A DNA stretch of 64,000 bases from Symsagittifera roscoffensis (GCF_963678635.1 NC_087068.1:59582872-59646871), one strand, 5' to 3'. Numbered from the stretch's first letter, positions 37,033 to 47,981 are shown. Made by a program: numbers and translations. Notes: generated from the sequence alone by a model not told the origin.

Positions 37033-38052
37033 GTGAGTCTTTTGAGTTGATTCACGATATAGTCCAAGCTTTCCAAATTGTCTATTCCCATATTGAGAGA
37101 AAATGTGAATTTTTGATTTTTCTTCAAGTTAAGGTAATTGTGAAATATTTAACAAGACTATTTGAGATAATCAAACCTGTATACATGAATGTCTTTCCAT
37201 GCTAACGCTTAATGCTTAATGTGTATTAAAGTACATGGCTTACAAAAAGATTTCGGCTCATTCACGGCAAAAAATAATATTCAGTTAAAAATTAGATTTA
37301 AAAACTTGCAAAAAATCAACTAAACAATCCTGATTTGAAGAACCCTTGAACTTTTCTTAATTATAGACCGCTAATCTTGCCTGGGGTCTTTTTACTTATT
37401 CCGCCCGAACATCAATATTTCTACACTTTCAACTAAAACTAATTTGCTTCAATCTGATTGGCTTAGGGAAGCCAACCAAATTTCAGCAAGATCTCAATTT
37501 GTTTAATTCAGAATTTTAAGTCGACTCATATATCAGCCAAATTTGCCAAAAAATAGAGAATGTTTGGCTAATTATTCATTTTTTTCAGTTTTAAACAGAC
37601 CAGAAAATAACTCAGAAAAAGGCAGACAATAAAAAGCAGCTCCGGTAAAAAATGAACACCTTCACATCTGCTCAAAATTCGGCTTTGTTAAAAACCGGCT
37701 GAAGTGATCGCAATTGCATTAATCAAACCAATCAGTGCACCTGTTCGCGGCATCATTTCTACCTTTCTCGTAGAGAGACCCAATGATAGAAAACTTTTAA
37801 CTAATCAGAATCGTTAGACGTTCCTATTGGCTACATATATTTTGCACAATCATTTTCATTTGCACAATCAAACAAAATATTTTTTTAACGAAATTTTGTT
37901 TGGGCAACTATTGCCTCGAAGAAAACAAGTAACCATGGTTGGTGCTATAACCTTGTATTTGGATACCAAAATTTTTCTCCGTAACACCTTATTAATGTAC
38001 GCAAAAGCAGTTTTTTTTTCCATTTAAAGCAGAAGTCGGCGTTATGTGCAAT
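37033..38052. other. No gene seen; expected downstream intron
   Basis: Starts with the donor GTGAGT of exon 4. No convincing next exon was found. Short frames (for example 37,827-38,027) lack support. Confidence 0.45.
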
Positions 38053-38481
38053 CAGGGGCGGATTTAGGGGGGGGGGGGGGGGCGGACGCCCCCCCCCCCC
38101 CTGCTCAGGGATTCGACCCCCTGCCGACCCAAAGGGCCCCTTTGATACTTTTTAAGAAATCCATTTTTTGCCGACCGACCCTAAAACTTTTCTAAAGGCG
38201 CCTTTGGCGCCAATATATACTAACTTAGAGGGGGAGCGCGCGCCATAAAAACGCGATTTTTTTCAAATTTTTTTCGAAAAATGCCTAAAAACGGCTTTTT
38301 TGATCTGTTTTTCAAAAATTTGCCTGCGGCACAGAAAATTTGGCAAAAACAGGGACCTTTTAGTGCTTTAGAAGAGCTCGGAAAATCAATTTGGTCGACC
38401 TAAAAAAAAAGGTCGTCAAAATTTTCGTAAAATGTTTGAAAATCCGCCCCCCCCCTCAAAAAAATCCAAGATCCGCCCCTG
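38053..38481. mobile_element. hAT-like MITE 2
   Basis: Starts CAGGGGCGGATTTAGG, then a long G run followed by CGGACG and a long C run. It ends AAGATCCGCCCCTG. The flanks are TGTGCAAT and TGTGCAAC, an 8-bp target duplication with one mismatch. 429 bp, no ORF. The interior matches MITE 1 in reverse and the fragment at 32,450-32,630 directly. Confidence 0.88.
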
Positions 38482-39189
38482 TGTGCAACAATTTTAGTGA
38501 TTTCTGGAAGTAATTTTTTTGTTGTGATATTGTGAAGTTTGGTGTTACGGATTCCTTGGAGAATCTGACTCACGATTTCATTACGTCCAAACTATTTTCA
38601 AATGGTTCAAAACATGTCTCAAGTGCCTATCGAGTTGAGCTATCTCCCCCTACGCGAGAATGGCAACGGGGTGGAGAGGGGAGAGATTGCTCAATTGATC
38701 CCAATCATTTAAAATCGCTAAATTTAGAAAGTAGGATTAAATAAAAGACCCCAGCCTGAATTGGCTTTTATTTTATTATACGAAAAACTATCGAAACATC
38801 TATTATTGCGGTTGGCTACCTTCCCGGTTTTGTATGACACTCCAAAATATACAAACCAAACTGGAGATACATGCTGTGTAAGTTCGAATCAGCAGTAACT
38901 GTTTTATGTAGGTTGATATAAAGCTTACACGGTTTGTATAATACTCAATCTGTAATACAGTAAACTGTTTTTAACGCTTAAAAACGCACGCAAGCACAAT
39001 ATCAACTTGTTTATTTTCAATCGTTGAGAAACCGCGATTTCGTTTTGATACGTGATTTACGGGGGCGGCTATTTTAGGCGAAAATTAATTTAGGCGAAAG
39101 AAGCGGTGAAAGAAGGGGAGCAAAGAGTAAAAGAATGTAGCTTCCATGATTCAGAAGGATTTCGAACGAGGTAGATTCATCATGCTGCT
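38482..39189. other. No gene assigned
   Basis: A 70-codon frame (38,532-38,744) ends beside AATAAA (38,740-38,745), but nothing else supports a gene. The retroelement homology starts at 39,190. Confidence 0.45.
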
Positions 39190-39229
39190 TATGCATTACA
39201 GATTCAACTTGAAAAAACTGAGTTTGACC

Positions 39230-39971
39230 TGTTGTCAGGGCATACCTGAGCGCGCTTTGACTGCCCTACCCCCATTAGTTTATCGAGTATTTGTGCTTCA
39301 TTCAAGCTATGAAACCTAAATTTTGTATCAAAAAATTAGAATCTCAGGCTACAAATGGTTCGATTTGCGCTTAGTTGGAAAAAGCAGAAACAATCAAGTT
39401 TCCAAAATATCAATTCCTTTGGTCACTACTGCTAATAACATCATTTCCAAAATTGACAGAAGAAGAGTAATGCGAGCAATAATAGTCTTCTTATTATCAA
39501 CCTTTCGGAGTAGTCTGTCAGTTCAAAAACAAAGTGAATTAGTGAATACCAGTTGGTATACTGGAACCTGATCTAAACTACATTTTATGATTGGATAAAT
39601 TAGATATTTTACCACTGTAAAGTATTTAATATTAACCAATCATGATCCATCTAACTAACAACCCACTTATTTGTAAGTGCTGAAATTACTTGTAATTTCA
39701 GCACCAGAGAGATTTGAATTTAACTTAGAAATTAGTTGCCTCTCCAAGAGAACTTCAGCAGCCGCAATAAACCAGTATACCCTAGATCTATTGAGCCTAG
39801 CAGAGACTAGTTAAGCAACCTGAGACTAGATAGTATAAGGGTAAGATTAGGATCGGTATTAGACTAAGAAGTTGCACGAATCTATCCGGCCGAAAATAAG
39901 ATAGCGTGACGAGCAGACGGTGTACCCTATCCGAAATTACTCTATGAGTTAACCACATCGGACTTAACTCA
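39230..39971 (+). repeat. Candidate 5' long terminal repeat, copy A
   Basis: Starts TGTTGTCAGG and ends ACTTAACTCA, i.e. TG...CA. It contains AATAAA at 39,766-39,771 and is followed two bases later by a TGG-starting candidate primer site. The decayed elements also show an ACTTAAACTCA edge at the equivalent place (about 505). With no 3' repeat in the window, both ends are tentative, and the tandem repeat starts 40 bp earlier. Confidence 0.35.
39677..39704. promoter_or_regulatory. Perfect 12-bp hairpin in candidate LTR
   Basis: GTGCTGAAATTA, loop CTTG, then its exact reverse complement. Also perfect in copy B (50,907-50,934). It lies 62 bp before AATAAA. It may act in transcript ends or as a protein site; its role is unknown. 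Confidence 0.75.
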
Positions 39972-39973
39972 TC

Positions 39974-39991
39974 TGGTGCGACCATAAGTCT
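39974..39991 (+). promoter_or_regulatory. Candidate tRNA primer-binding site
   Basis: TGGTGCGACCATAAGTCT directly follows the candidate LTR. Its complement ends in CCA, and a few bases further it reads GTTCGAG, like a tRNA T-loop, though the spacing is one base short of a standard tRNA end. The matching tRNA was not identified. The same site is at 51,204 in copy B. Confidence 0.35.
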
Positions 39992-41214
39992 CGAACAAGA
40001 CCTTAATAGCTTAGAATAAACCAAAATTAGATTAGAAATTAGACAAAACATTTTCAAAATGTTATACGACGATAATTTAATCGAAATGTCTCTACGACTG
40101 AATAGATCAGAGCCAATATTCCGAACGATAATAGAACTAACCGGAATTGGAAGAAGACCTCGAACCAGAGACGACATATGACAAAGTAGAAACTTACCAA
40201 ATAGTTATATGATAGTACGGCAAAAGCCAACACAAACTTTTATATTTAGAATCTTATTAGCAATGAATTTAGATTTTCATTTGCAAACATAAAATCTTGA
40301 AGTCAATCTTCATGATCATTTCAGGCGCTAAACAAAATTATTAATATACAATAACGATTGATAAAAAGATCTCAGATCGTTCTCCTAAATTCTGCAGTAT
40401 TTTATAAAACATGTTTGGAAAATATTTATTGAAAAACAAAACAAAAATTAGTAGCATGACAATAAATTGTTAGTAATCATAAAAATCATCTGTAGTCCCA
40501 GCTTCATCACCTAAACATAACAGCAATCATAAGCTCACTAAACATCAAAAACTAAAATTTTGAACAATTTAAACCATTTTAAACTTAAATTCACTTAATT
40601 TTAAAATCAGATCAAGGCTTATCCTTGGATCTACATTAAATTTTTCTATTTCATTAAATTTAAAACTTGATCATCAAGGCCTATCCTTGGATCAAAAAGA
40701 ACAATTTTGTTCTCCCCCCCCCCCCCCAATTAACTAGTGTCTAACGACCTCAAACGTCGATTCACTATCCAACCCTTTCAAAAAACCCAAGACTAATAGA
40801 AATTTTTCAACAAAACTAATCATTCAAATTAGGATAAACAGTGAAGAATTTCGGTTATTCATCCTTCACTTGAACCCTCCTCTTACCAGACCCAGGATAA
40901 ATCTTAGACTTAGTAAGTTTAAAATAGTATCTAACGAACTACTCGCGTTCTAATTATACCTGAACCTTGTGGATCGATTTACTATTCTCCAACCCTTGAA
41001 CACAATCACTACCCCTACGTAAGATTAAGTAAGTTAACACCTTAGCTTATATTAGCCACGAAGAAGTAAAAATCATTCTTCGGAATCGATATACCTTTCT
41101 CTCCAACCCTGAACAAATAGACCCAGGTTAAGCTAACCAAAAAATCGTAAGGACTAACAGGTTAAGAAAATAGAAATCATCTAACAACTTTTTGCATCCG
41201 TCATCCTAAACCTT
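39992..41214 (+). other. Retroelement leader, copy A
   Basis: About 1.2 kb with no long plus-strand frame. Two similar imperfect stems lie at 40,610-40,631 and about 40,668-40,693 (AAGG...CCTT cores with GATC flanks). A C run at 40,716-40,729 is reduced to six C in copy B. A long structured leader could carry packaging or translation signals; this is inference. Confidence 0.5.
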
Positions 41215-41682
41215 ATGTCATTTAAAAATCTAGGAAACAAACAAACAATCGTTTTGCACAACTGTGAAATAGATAACAAAAAATACGACCCTGTAATCAT
41301 ACCTCACACACAAACAGTTGGATATATCAGAACAAAACGACAAACACTAAAAAGGAAAATAATAACCAAACAAAGACAAATAACACGAAAAAGATTTTCC
41401 AAAAAAAGAAACGCTTTCTCAGAATCAGAAGCCAGCAATTTAGACGAACTTTATAAATTAAAAGAATCCATTGATAAAAATTGCCCCATTCACGATCAAT
41501 TATATTTTTCCGACTCAGAAACAACATCACAATCATCAAAAAGAGGAAAAAGAAGAATAAAAAAGCAATATAAACACAAACCAGTACACTTGTATAATTG
41601 GAATCAACCAATTAGACACATCGATAATTACCTAATAACAGTCATTAAACGAAAAAATGAGCCAAACACACACTCCAAGTGA
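41215..41682 (+). CDS. ORF1, small basic protein (copy A)
   Basis: 155 codons from ATG. Two strongly basic blocks (about residues 40-65 and 110-123, Lys/Arg-rich) flank an acidic Ser/Glu stretch. No domain recognised. The basic blocks suggest nucleic-acid binding or nuclear import, as inference. The last 26 bases overlap the gag ORF start (41,657) in another frame, so the two are translationally linked or gag uses its own start. Typical Ty3/Gypsy elements have no gene here. The frame is intact in copy B (52,443-52,910) with few changes, and a remnant exists at 1130-1475. Confidence 0.7.
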   Translation: MSFKNLGNKQTIVLHNCEIDNKKYDPVIIPHTQTVGYIRTKRQTLKRKIITKQRQITRKRFSKKRNAFSESEASNLDELYKLKESIDKNCPIHDQLYFSDSETTSQSSKRGKRRIKKQYKHKPVHLYNWNQPIRHIDNYLITVIKRKNEPNTHSK

Positions 41683-44221
41683 AGATAGTCCAGATGATGA
41701 CGATATTTACCCCTTCCTCGTAGATGCACCCGATAATAGAGGACAACATGATCTTTGCAAGAATTTTCTTCTAATATTGTTTGAACCCGGAATCAGCCCA
41801 TGTAAAGCAGAGTTCCCAGATGTAAAAATAAAAAGACAGATTATTGATCACTATCTGAAAGATATATGTAACTTAACACAACAATACGGAATCTACACCA
41901 TAGAATTCAGCTCACCAAACCAGAATCACCGCAAATATGTAATTCAAACAGACAATCTTGATTTGGAATTTTCAAAAGTATTCTTAGAATATATAAAAAG
42001 CATACAATATCATAACTCACAAAGAGCAAACTCCATATTTACTAATGAAGTTTTTGCAATAATATATAGTCATATTTCAATATTAGAAAACGAAAACCCA
42101 ATCCCACATGTCTCACCGACAGAGACATCCAAACATATAAAGGTACGACATGAAATCACACTATTTTCAACTTTCCTACATATAATTAAAGAAAATTTCA
42201 CTAAAGATGAAGTTTCACAACATACAAAACATGACTTACAAAAAATTTTGGCATGGTTTATAATAGATTATTTCACACATAATATAGATTTAATTCCACA
42301 AGCAAGAAAAAATTTCAGACCTCAAAATTCAAACGATGATACCGCCATCACAGAACAGTCAGACTACGTTTGGGACCCCGAATGGTCTCATTATGCATTC
42401 ATAAATATCCCACAATCAATCTCAAGTCAAGCAATAAGTACAATATCTTATGTAAGAGATTATGTAAGAGTAATACCATTAACCATTGACGCAACACCTT
42501 CAAACAACAATACATTTTTACCTGATACGCGAAATAACAGTTTAAATTCGACCGTCATACACAATGAAAACCTTAATGGAACTAGGAACCTCACTCAACA
42601 AGATATTCAAACACCATCACACTTCATAAATGAAGAAATCGTCCAAACAACAACAACTACACAACAAAGTATTTCACCAATACGTCCAAATTTAACAACA
42701 CCAAGAAATACAAACACTTCACTAGCACAAGTAACCTTACAATCAACCGTTAAACCTTCGGTTGCTCCAAAATATTCACAAATGGATTATCAAACATATA
42801 GACCCATGACAGTACCGTCAAAAACACGCAGAACATTCACAAGAAACACTTTTGCGGAACACAATTATAATTACGCACATTCATCAAAAACAAACTATCC
42901 CCCACGAAAAAATAATAATAATCAGATAAGATCTCGATATTGGGATAACCCAATGGCAACAACCAACTCAGTAAATTTTCAAACTAATTCACATCCTCCA
43001 CAGGATCGTAGTGAAAATTACCCATTCTTTCAACAGAATAAAAATAAAAAGCAAGCACCTCATCAAACGGATTATTTATCCTCTGATGATGATTATTTAC
43101 AACCAGATATATTTGCACCATATACTCAAGATTATCGTGGACAAGGAGTGCAGAAACCACATACATATCATAGAATTTTTTCTCCACATCCAACAGATAC
43201 ACAAAATCAACAACCAATACAAATGCAAAACCCAATTAATACACAATCTTTTCAACCAATTCAGCCACAAAACCCAATGATTACACACTCGTATCAACCA
43301 ACACAAATGCAAAATGAAGTACCACTCCCATATTACCTTCAACAACACGAAATAACAAAAAATCAACTCTCAAATTTTTCACAAATGCCAAATGCCGCAG
43401 AATCATTACAAATGACAATGAATCCATACCTTATGGGTGGATCATCAATAACATCAAATAAACCATTAATGGTATTCACAGGAACAGACCCTGAATATTC
43501 TGTAGAAGATTATTTAAATGCAGTAACAGCAAATTTAATTTTAAATATAGGACCTGAACCAATTAATACGCCACTACATCAAAATTGGATACATCGACGC
43601 ACAGCGTTGATACAAACAACCTTAGATGGCGCAGCCCAAAAATGGTTTTCAGTATTGCCTATAGAAATAAAATCAAATTGGAAAAGATTTACACAAGAAT
43701 TTTCAAAAATGTTTGACTCCGAGAGAAATAAACAACAACAAAGAGTTTTATGTAATGAAATTCGCAGATTACCAAATGAAACCATCAAACAACTAGCAGT
43801 ACGTATCGGAACACTAGTTCGAAAAGCATATTCATTAAATACGCACGACTATAAAAACACAAAAATGACAGAAATCTTAATGATGACCTTAACACCTCAA
43901 TTAAGGAAAATAGCAATAAAAAAGAGAGCATCCCATCCCTCCTCAATTCGAGAGCCCGATCTGGATTTTCGAAAACTAGTAGACAAACTAGAACAAGCGG
44001 AAATCACAATGAAACTTGAAGAAACAGAAAATCTGAAGTTACAATATGTTAATCGAATTGAAACAAATACCACAAATATCAACAACATACAGGAATCAGA
44101 TACAGACCTAGTTGAAAAAATCACTGAAATACTAAATATTTATGAAAAACACCCAAATTTTAAAGGCAAACTATCAATCCAAAATATTCACAAATGGATT
44201 ATCAAACATATAGACCTATGA
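41657..44221 (+). CDS. gag: Gag, first module (copy A)
   Basis: 854 codons. Residues 1-375 are a unique N-terminal region. From 376 (MDYQTYRPM) a long Gln/Asn/Pro-rich linker follows. Residues about 605-790 are a retrotransposon Gag capsid domain, with a GTDPEYSVEDYL start, a GAAQKWFSVLP block and an LPNETIKQLAVR block. Gag assembles the particle around the RNA. The expected zinc knuckle is not reached: the frame runs into the second gag module out of phase and ends at TGA (44,219). In copy B the same ORF is split by lesions. Confidence 0.85.
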   Translation: MSQTHTPSEDSPDDDDIYPFLVDAPDNRGQHDLCKNFLLILFEPGISPCKAEFPDVKIKRQIIDHYLKDICNLTQQYGIYTIEFSSPNQNHRKYVIQTDNLDLEFSKVFLEYIKSIQYHNSQRANSIFTNEVFAIIYSHISILENENPIPHVSPTETSKHIKVRHEITLFSTFLHIIKENFTKDEVSQHTKHDLQKILAWFIIDYFTHNIDLIPQARKNFRPQNSNDDTAITEQSDYVWDPEWSHYAFINIPQSISSQAISTISYVRDYVRVIPLTIDATPSNNNTFLPDTRNNSLNSTVIHNENLNGTRNLTQQDIQTPSHFINEEIVQTTTTTQQSISPIRPNLTTPRNTNTSLAQVTLQSTVKPSVAPKYSQMDYQTYRPMTVPSKTRRTFTRNTFAEHNYNYAHSSKTNYPPRKNNNNQIRSRYWDNPMATTNSVNFQTNSHPPQDRSENYPFFQQNKNKKQAPHQTDYLSSDDDYLQPDIFAPYTQDYRGQGVQKPHTYHRIFSPHPTDTQNQQPIQMQNPINTQSFQPIQPQNPMITHSYQPTQMQNEVPLPYYLQQHEITKNQLSNFSQMPNAAESLQMTMNPYLMGGSSITSNKPLMVFTGTDPEYSVEDYLNAVTANLILNIGPEPINTPLHQNWIHRRTALIQTTLDGAAQKWFSVLPIEIKSNWKRFTQEFSKMFDSERNKQQQRVLCNEIRRLPNETIKQLAVRIGTLVRKAYSLNTHDYKNTKMTEILMMTLTPQLRKIAIKKRASHPSSIREPDLDFRKLVDKLEQAEITMKLEETENLKLQYVNRIETNTTNINNIQESDTDLVEKITEILNIYEKHPNFKGKLSIQNIHKWIIKHIDL
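42766..44177. repeat. Internal gag duplication, unit 1 (copy A)
   Basis: 1,412-bp unit directly followed by a second copy (44,178-45,589). The two units differ more from each other than copies A and B do, so this duplication is older than the tandem duplication of the whole element. 1,412 is not a multiple of three, so the second unit is out of frame. Confidence 0.92.
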
Positions 44222-45589
44222 CAGTACCGTCAAAAACACGAAGAACGTTCAAAAGAAAAACTTTTGCAGAACACAATTATAATTATGCACATTCATCAAA
44301 AACAAACTATCCCCCACAAAAAACTAACAATAATCATGTATGTTCTCACTCTTGGGATAACCCAATGACAACAACCAACTCAGTAAACTTTCAAACTAAT
44401 TCACATCCTCCACAGGATCGTAGTGAAAATTACCCATTCTTTCAACAAAATAAAAATAAAAAACAAGCACCTCACCATACGGATTACTTATCATCTGATG
44501 ATGATTATTTACAACCAGATATTTTTGCACCGTATACCCAAGAATATCGTGGACAAGGAGCACAAAAACCTTATACATACAATAGAATTTTTTCTCCAAA
44601 TCCAACAGATACACGAAATCAACAACCAATACAAATGCAAAATCCAACTAACACACAATCTTTTCAATCAATTCAACCACAAAACCCAAAGATTACACCA
44701 TCGTATCAACCAACTCAAATGCAAAATGAAATACCACTCCCATATTACCTTCAACAACACGAAATAACAAAAAATCAACTTTCAAATTTTTCACAAATGC
44801 CAAATGCCGCAGAATCACTACAAATGACAATGAATCCATACCTTATGGGTGGATCATCAATAACATCAAAAAAACCACTAATGGTATTCACAGGAACAGA
44901 CCCTGAATACTCTGTAGAAGATTATTTAAATGCAGTAACAGCAAATTTAATTTTAAATATAGGACCTGAACCAATTAATACACCACTACACCAAAATTGG
45001 ATACATCGACGCACAGCGTTGATACAAACAACCTTAGATGGCGCAGCCCAAAAACGGTTTTCAGTATTACCTATAGAAATAAAATCAGATCGGAAAAGAT
45101 TTACACAAGAATTCTCAAAAATGTTTGACTCCGAAAGAAATAAACAACACCAAAGAGTTTTATGCAATGAAATTCGCAGATTACCAAACGAAACCATCAA
45201 ACAATTAGCAGTACGTATCGAAACACTAGTTCGAAAAGCATATTCATTAAATACACATGACTATAAAAACACAAAAGTGACAGAAATTTTAATGATGACC
45301 TTAACACCTCAATTCAGGAAAATAGCAATAAAAAAGAGAGCATCTCATCCTTCCTCAATTCGAGAGCCCGATTTAGATTTTCGAAAACTAGTAGACAAAC
45401 TAGAACAAGCGGAAACTACAATGAAACTTGAAGAAACGGAAAATCTAAAATTACAGTATGTTAATCGAATTGAAACAAACACTACACATATCAATAACAT
45501 ACAGGAATCAGATACAGACCTAGTTGAAAAAATCACTGAAATACTAAATATTTATGAAAAACACCCAAATTTTAAAGGCAAACCATCTT
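44178..45589. repeat. Internal gag duplication, unit 2 (copy A)
   Basis: Second unit of the pair. It leads on into the zinc knuckle, so it is joined to the native gag C-terminus. The junction lies inside a TCCAAAATATTCACAAATGG phrase shared with the start of unit 1. Confidence 0.92.
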
Positions 45590-46193
45590 TCAAAAAATGG
45601 TGTAATTATTGCCGACGATACGGACATAGTATTTCTGAATGTAGACAAAAACAACAAGATAACCAGAACAAACCTCAAAGTATAAAGAACCAAATAAATC
45701 ATTTTATCAATATATGAAGAAAGATCAAAATCTACCAAACAAAAACGTATACAGTAACAACAGTTCAGGAAAACCACTTCCGAACAATACAAATTACACA
45801 AGGAATCAATCACCATATAACTCAAGTTATAGAGGAAGATCACCAGAACGAAGAAGTACACAGAATTCTTCACAAAATCATTATAATCGACCAAATAGTC
45901 GAAATAACTACTCGAGATCAAATTCAAATACAACACAATTTGTTTCTAGATCCAATTCCCAATCAAACCCAAGAAATAAATACTATCCAAACAATCAATC
46001 ACGAAACTCATCATATAACAGAAATTGAAACTATTCAAATAATCGAAACAGAAGTTATTCGAACAATCGAAATCAAAATTACCCAAACAATCAATCCAGA
46101 AATAACTCATATAACAGATCAAACTATCACAGATCAAACGACAATTATCAAAACAGATCACGACACAATTCACAAAATCGAAATTCAAGTTAA
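44194..46193 (+). pseudogene. gag: Gag, second module with zinc knuckle (copy A, broken)
   Basis: ATG at the duplication junction. The Gag capsid domain starts at about residue 230 and a canonical CX2CX4HX4C knuckle lies at residues 470-483 (45,601-45,642). One base is missing near 45,684 compared with copy B, so this frame ends at 45,717. The downstream Asn/Arg/Ser-rich tail continues in another frame from 45,714, is cut by TGA at 46,026-46,028, and would end at TAA 46,191-46,193. Whether an internal ATG this far downstream is used is unknown. Confidence 0.8.
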
Positions 46194-47981
46194 AATAATC
46201 GATCTAGAAATTATTCTCAATCACCACAAAGAAATAATAACCATTATAGTAATTCTAAACATCGCTACAGAAGTAGTACACCCAAACATCAAAGACATAT
46301 TAATCAAGTACAATCAAATGAAGAAACAACATCAGACCCCCCAGGTATTGATGACACAGGAAATAACGAACTACAACTAAATCAAATAAACTGTGGATCA
46401 TCAGACACAGAAAGTGATACAGAAAACACTATTTCCATAAATATGATAACAGTCGAAAATGACTACGAACCTATCATATATGAACAACCTTTTTCATCAC
46501 ATATATATGAAAATCAATTACAACTCCTTCACAATTATTATATTGAACCCATCCATACCACACAAACGGCACAAGAAACTAACGAAATCAACACTGTAAA
46601 TAAATCCAATGAAAATGACAAAACAAAATGCTTGAATACAAATCACATCTATCAAAATATACAAAAAGAACAACCCAAAGAAAAAATTTGGACAATACCA
46701 TTTCTTTTAGAAAGTCCAAGAAACAAAGAATTTCAACCACCAGATCTTGAAATTGATTTTTTAATTGATTCAGGAGCAGAATCAAACATAATAAACATTC
46801 CCACATGGAATGAGATAAAAACATTACACCCAAAACTAACACCCCTTGCAACCTCCAGTAAACTAGCAACAGCACAAGGATCAACATTGGTAAACTATGG
46901 AAAAGTTCAATTATTTCTTCTCCCCACAAGAACAATAGAACAAAATAAAATTTTAAATAAACCATTTAAACAAATATTTCATATCACTGATATTAAACAC
47001 AATATCATTGGAATACCATTTATCTCTAAATATATACCAACAATCAACATCTTGAATAGTAAATTACTAATCAAAGATAAGTACACAAAAACAAAAGACA
47101 CATCCCTAACATTTTTTCAAAGATTAAATAAACAATCACAATTCTTTTCAAAATTTTATCCAATATATAACCAACAAAGAAAACACCTGAAACCACTATC
47201 AGGAAACATATATAATTTTTCAATAAAACAAGTTCACCAATATGATAAAAATCAAAATAAACAACAACTCTATATGTCAGACTTTGAATTCAAACCTATC
47301 CATAAGTTTTTCAAAATCACAATTTCATCCATAAAATATTTGAAAAATTCGAATTCAGATATTATTTCGTTACATGTATACAACAATACACCGTATCAAG
47401 TAACATTACCCTTAGGACTTTTAGGATATTGCGAAACCAACGCTACGATATCACCAATGCATGAAAAAGCATACCGCGTAAATAATATACTCCAATTATT
47501 AGATATTTGTCAATCCACAATTCTTAATGAAGAATTATCCATAAATAATATAATAAGTAATGAAAAAAGAAATACAGATTATTTCACAAAAACCCCATAT
47601 TTCAAACCTACATTCAACATAAATAACTATACAGAGGATCAACAGAAATTTTTAACAATGTTCAACTTCCAACATTCACAAATAACACAAGACGAATTTG
47701 ATAAGTTAGCCAAACAGCTAATAAAATATTCATCAGTCTATGCAACATCCAATTTTGATGTTGGCAAAATCAGCTCATTACTACATCTCCCGTTAAAACC
47801 TGACGCAGTTTTCAAAAAACAAAGTGCAAGTAAAGTACCAATTCATTTACACGATAAAGTGAATAGATTACTCGATATTTTAGAACAATACAAAATTATC
47901 TCACCGGTAAACAAAGAAGAACAACCAAAAGGTAACACATTTATCAACCCGGTTATCATCCTAGCAAAAGGAGAATCATAA
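46194..47981 (+). CDS. pol: Protease and start of RT (copy A)
   Basis: The frame is open from the codon after the gag TAA, i.e. gag tail and protease are in the same frame with a single TAA between. The first ATG is at 46,443. A retroviral-type aspartic protease core (LIDSGAES, catalytic Asp codon 46,767-46,769) cuts the polyprotein. A linker of about 300 residues follows, and then the first part of RT up to NPVIILAKGES. The frame stops there at TAA (47,979-47,981), inside the RT fingers; copy B has the same stop. No standard frameshift signal was seen between gag and protease, so readthrough or re-initiation is needed. Confidence 0.85.
   Translation, partial: NNRSRNYSQSPQRNNNHYSNSKHRYRSSTPKHQRHINQVQSNEETTSDPPGIDDTGNNELQLNQINCGSSDTESDTENTISINMITVENDYEPIIYEQPFSSHIYENQLQLLHNYYIEPIHTTQTAQETNEINTVNKSNENDKTKCLNTNHIYQNIQKEQPKEKIWTIPFLLESPRNKEFQPPDLEIDFLIDSGAESNIINIPTWNEIKTLHPKLTPLATSSKLATAQGSTLVNYGKVQLFLLPTRTIEQNKILNKPFKQIFHITDIKHNIIGIPFISKYIPTINILNSKLLIKDKYTKTKDTSLTFFQRLNKQSQFFSKFYPIYNQQRKHLKPLSGNIYNFSIKQVHQYDKNQNKQQLYMSDFEFKPIHKFFKITISSIKYLKNSNSDIISLHVYNNTPYQVTLPLGLLGYCETNATISPMHEKAYRVNNILQLLDICQSTILNEELSINNIISNEKRNTDYFTKTPYFKPTFNINNYTEDQQKFLTMFNFQHSQITQDEFDKLAKQLIKYSSVYATSNFDVGKISSLLHLPLKPDAVFKKQSASKVPIHLHDKVNRLLDILEQYKIISPVNKEEQPKGNTFINPVIILAKGES

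Noticed and set aside
39323-39571. 82-codon ORF in the candidate LTR, also at 50,553-50,801
   Set aside because: It starts without ATG and lies wholly in the candidate U3; no recognisable product.
39797-40177. 126-codon minus-strand frame, also at 51,027-51,407
   Set aside because: It lies antisense in the candidate LTR/leader; its conservation is explained by the tandem duplication, and no start context or domain supports it.
42984-43366. Minus-strand and alternate-frame ORFs inside gag and pol
   Set aside because: Shadows of the A-rich coding strand; they recur in copy B only because the elements are duplicated.
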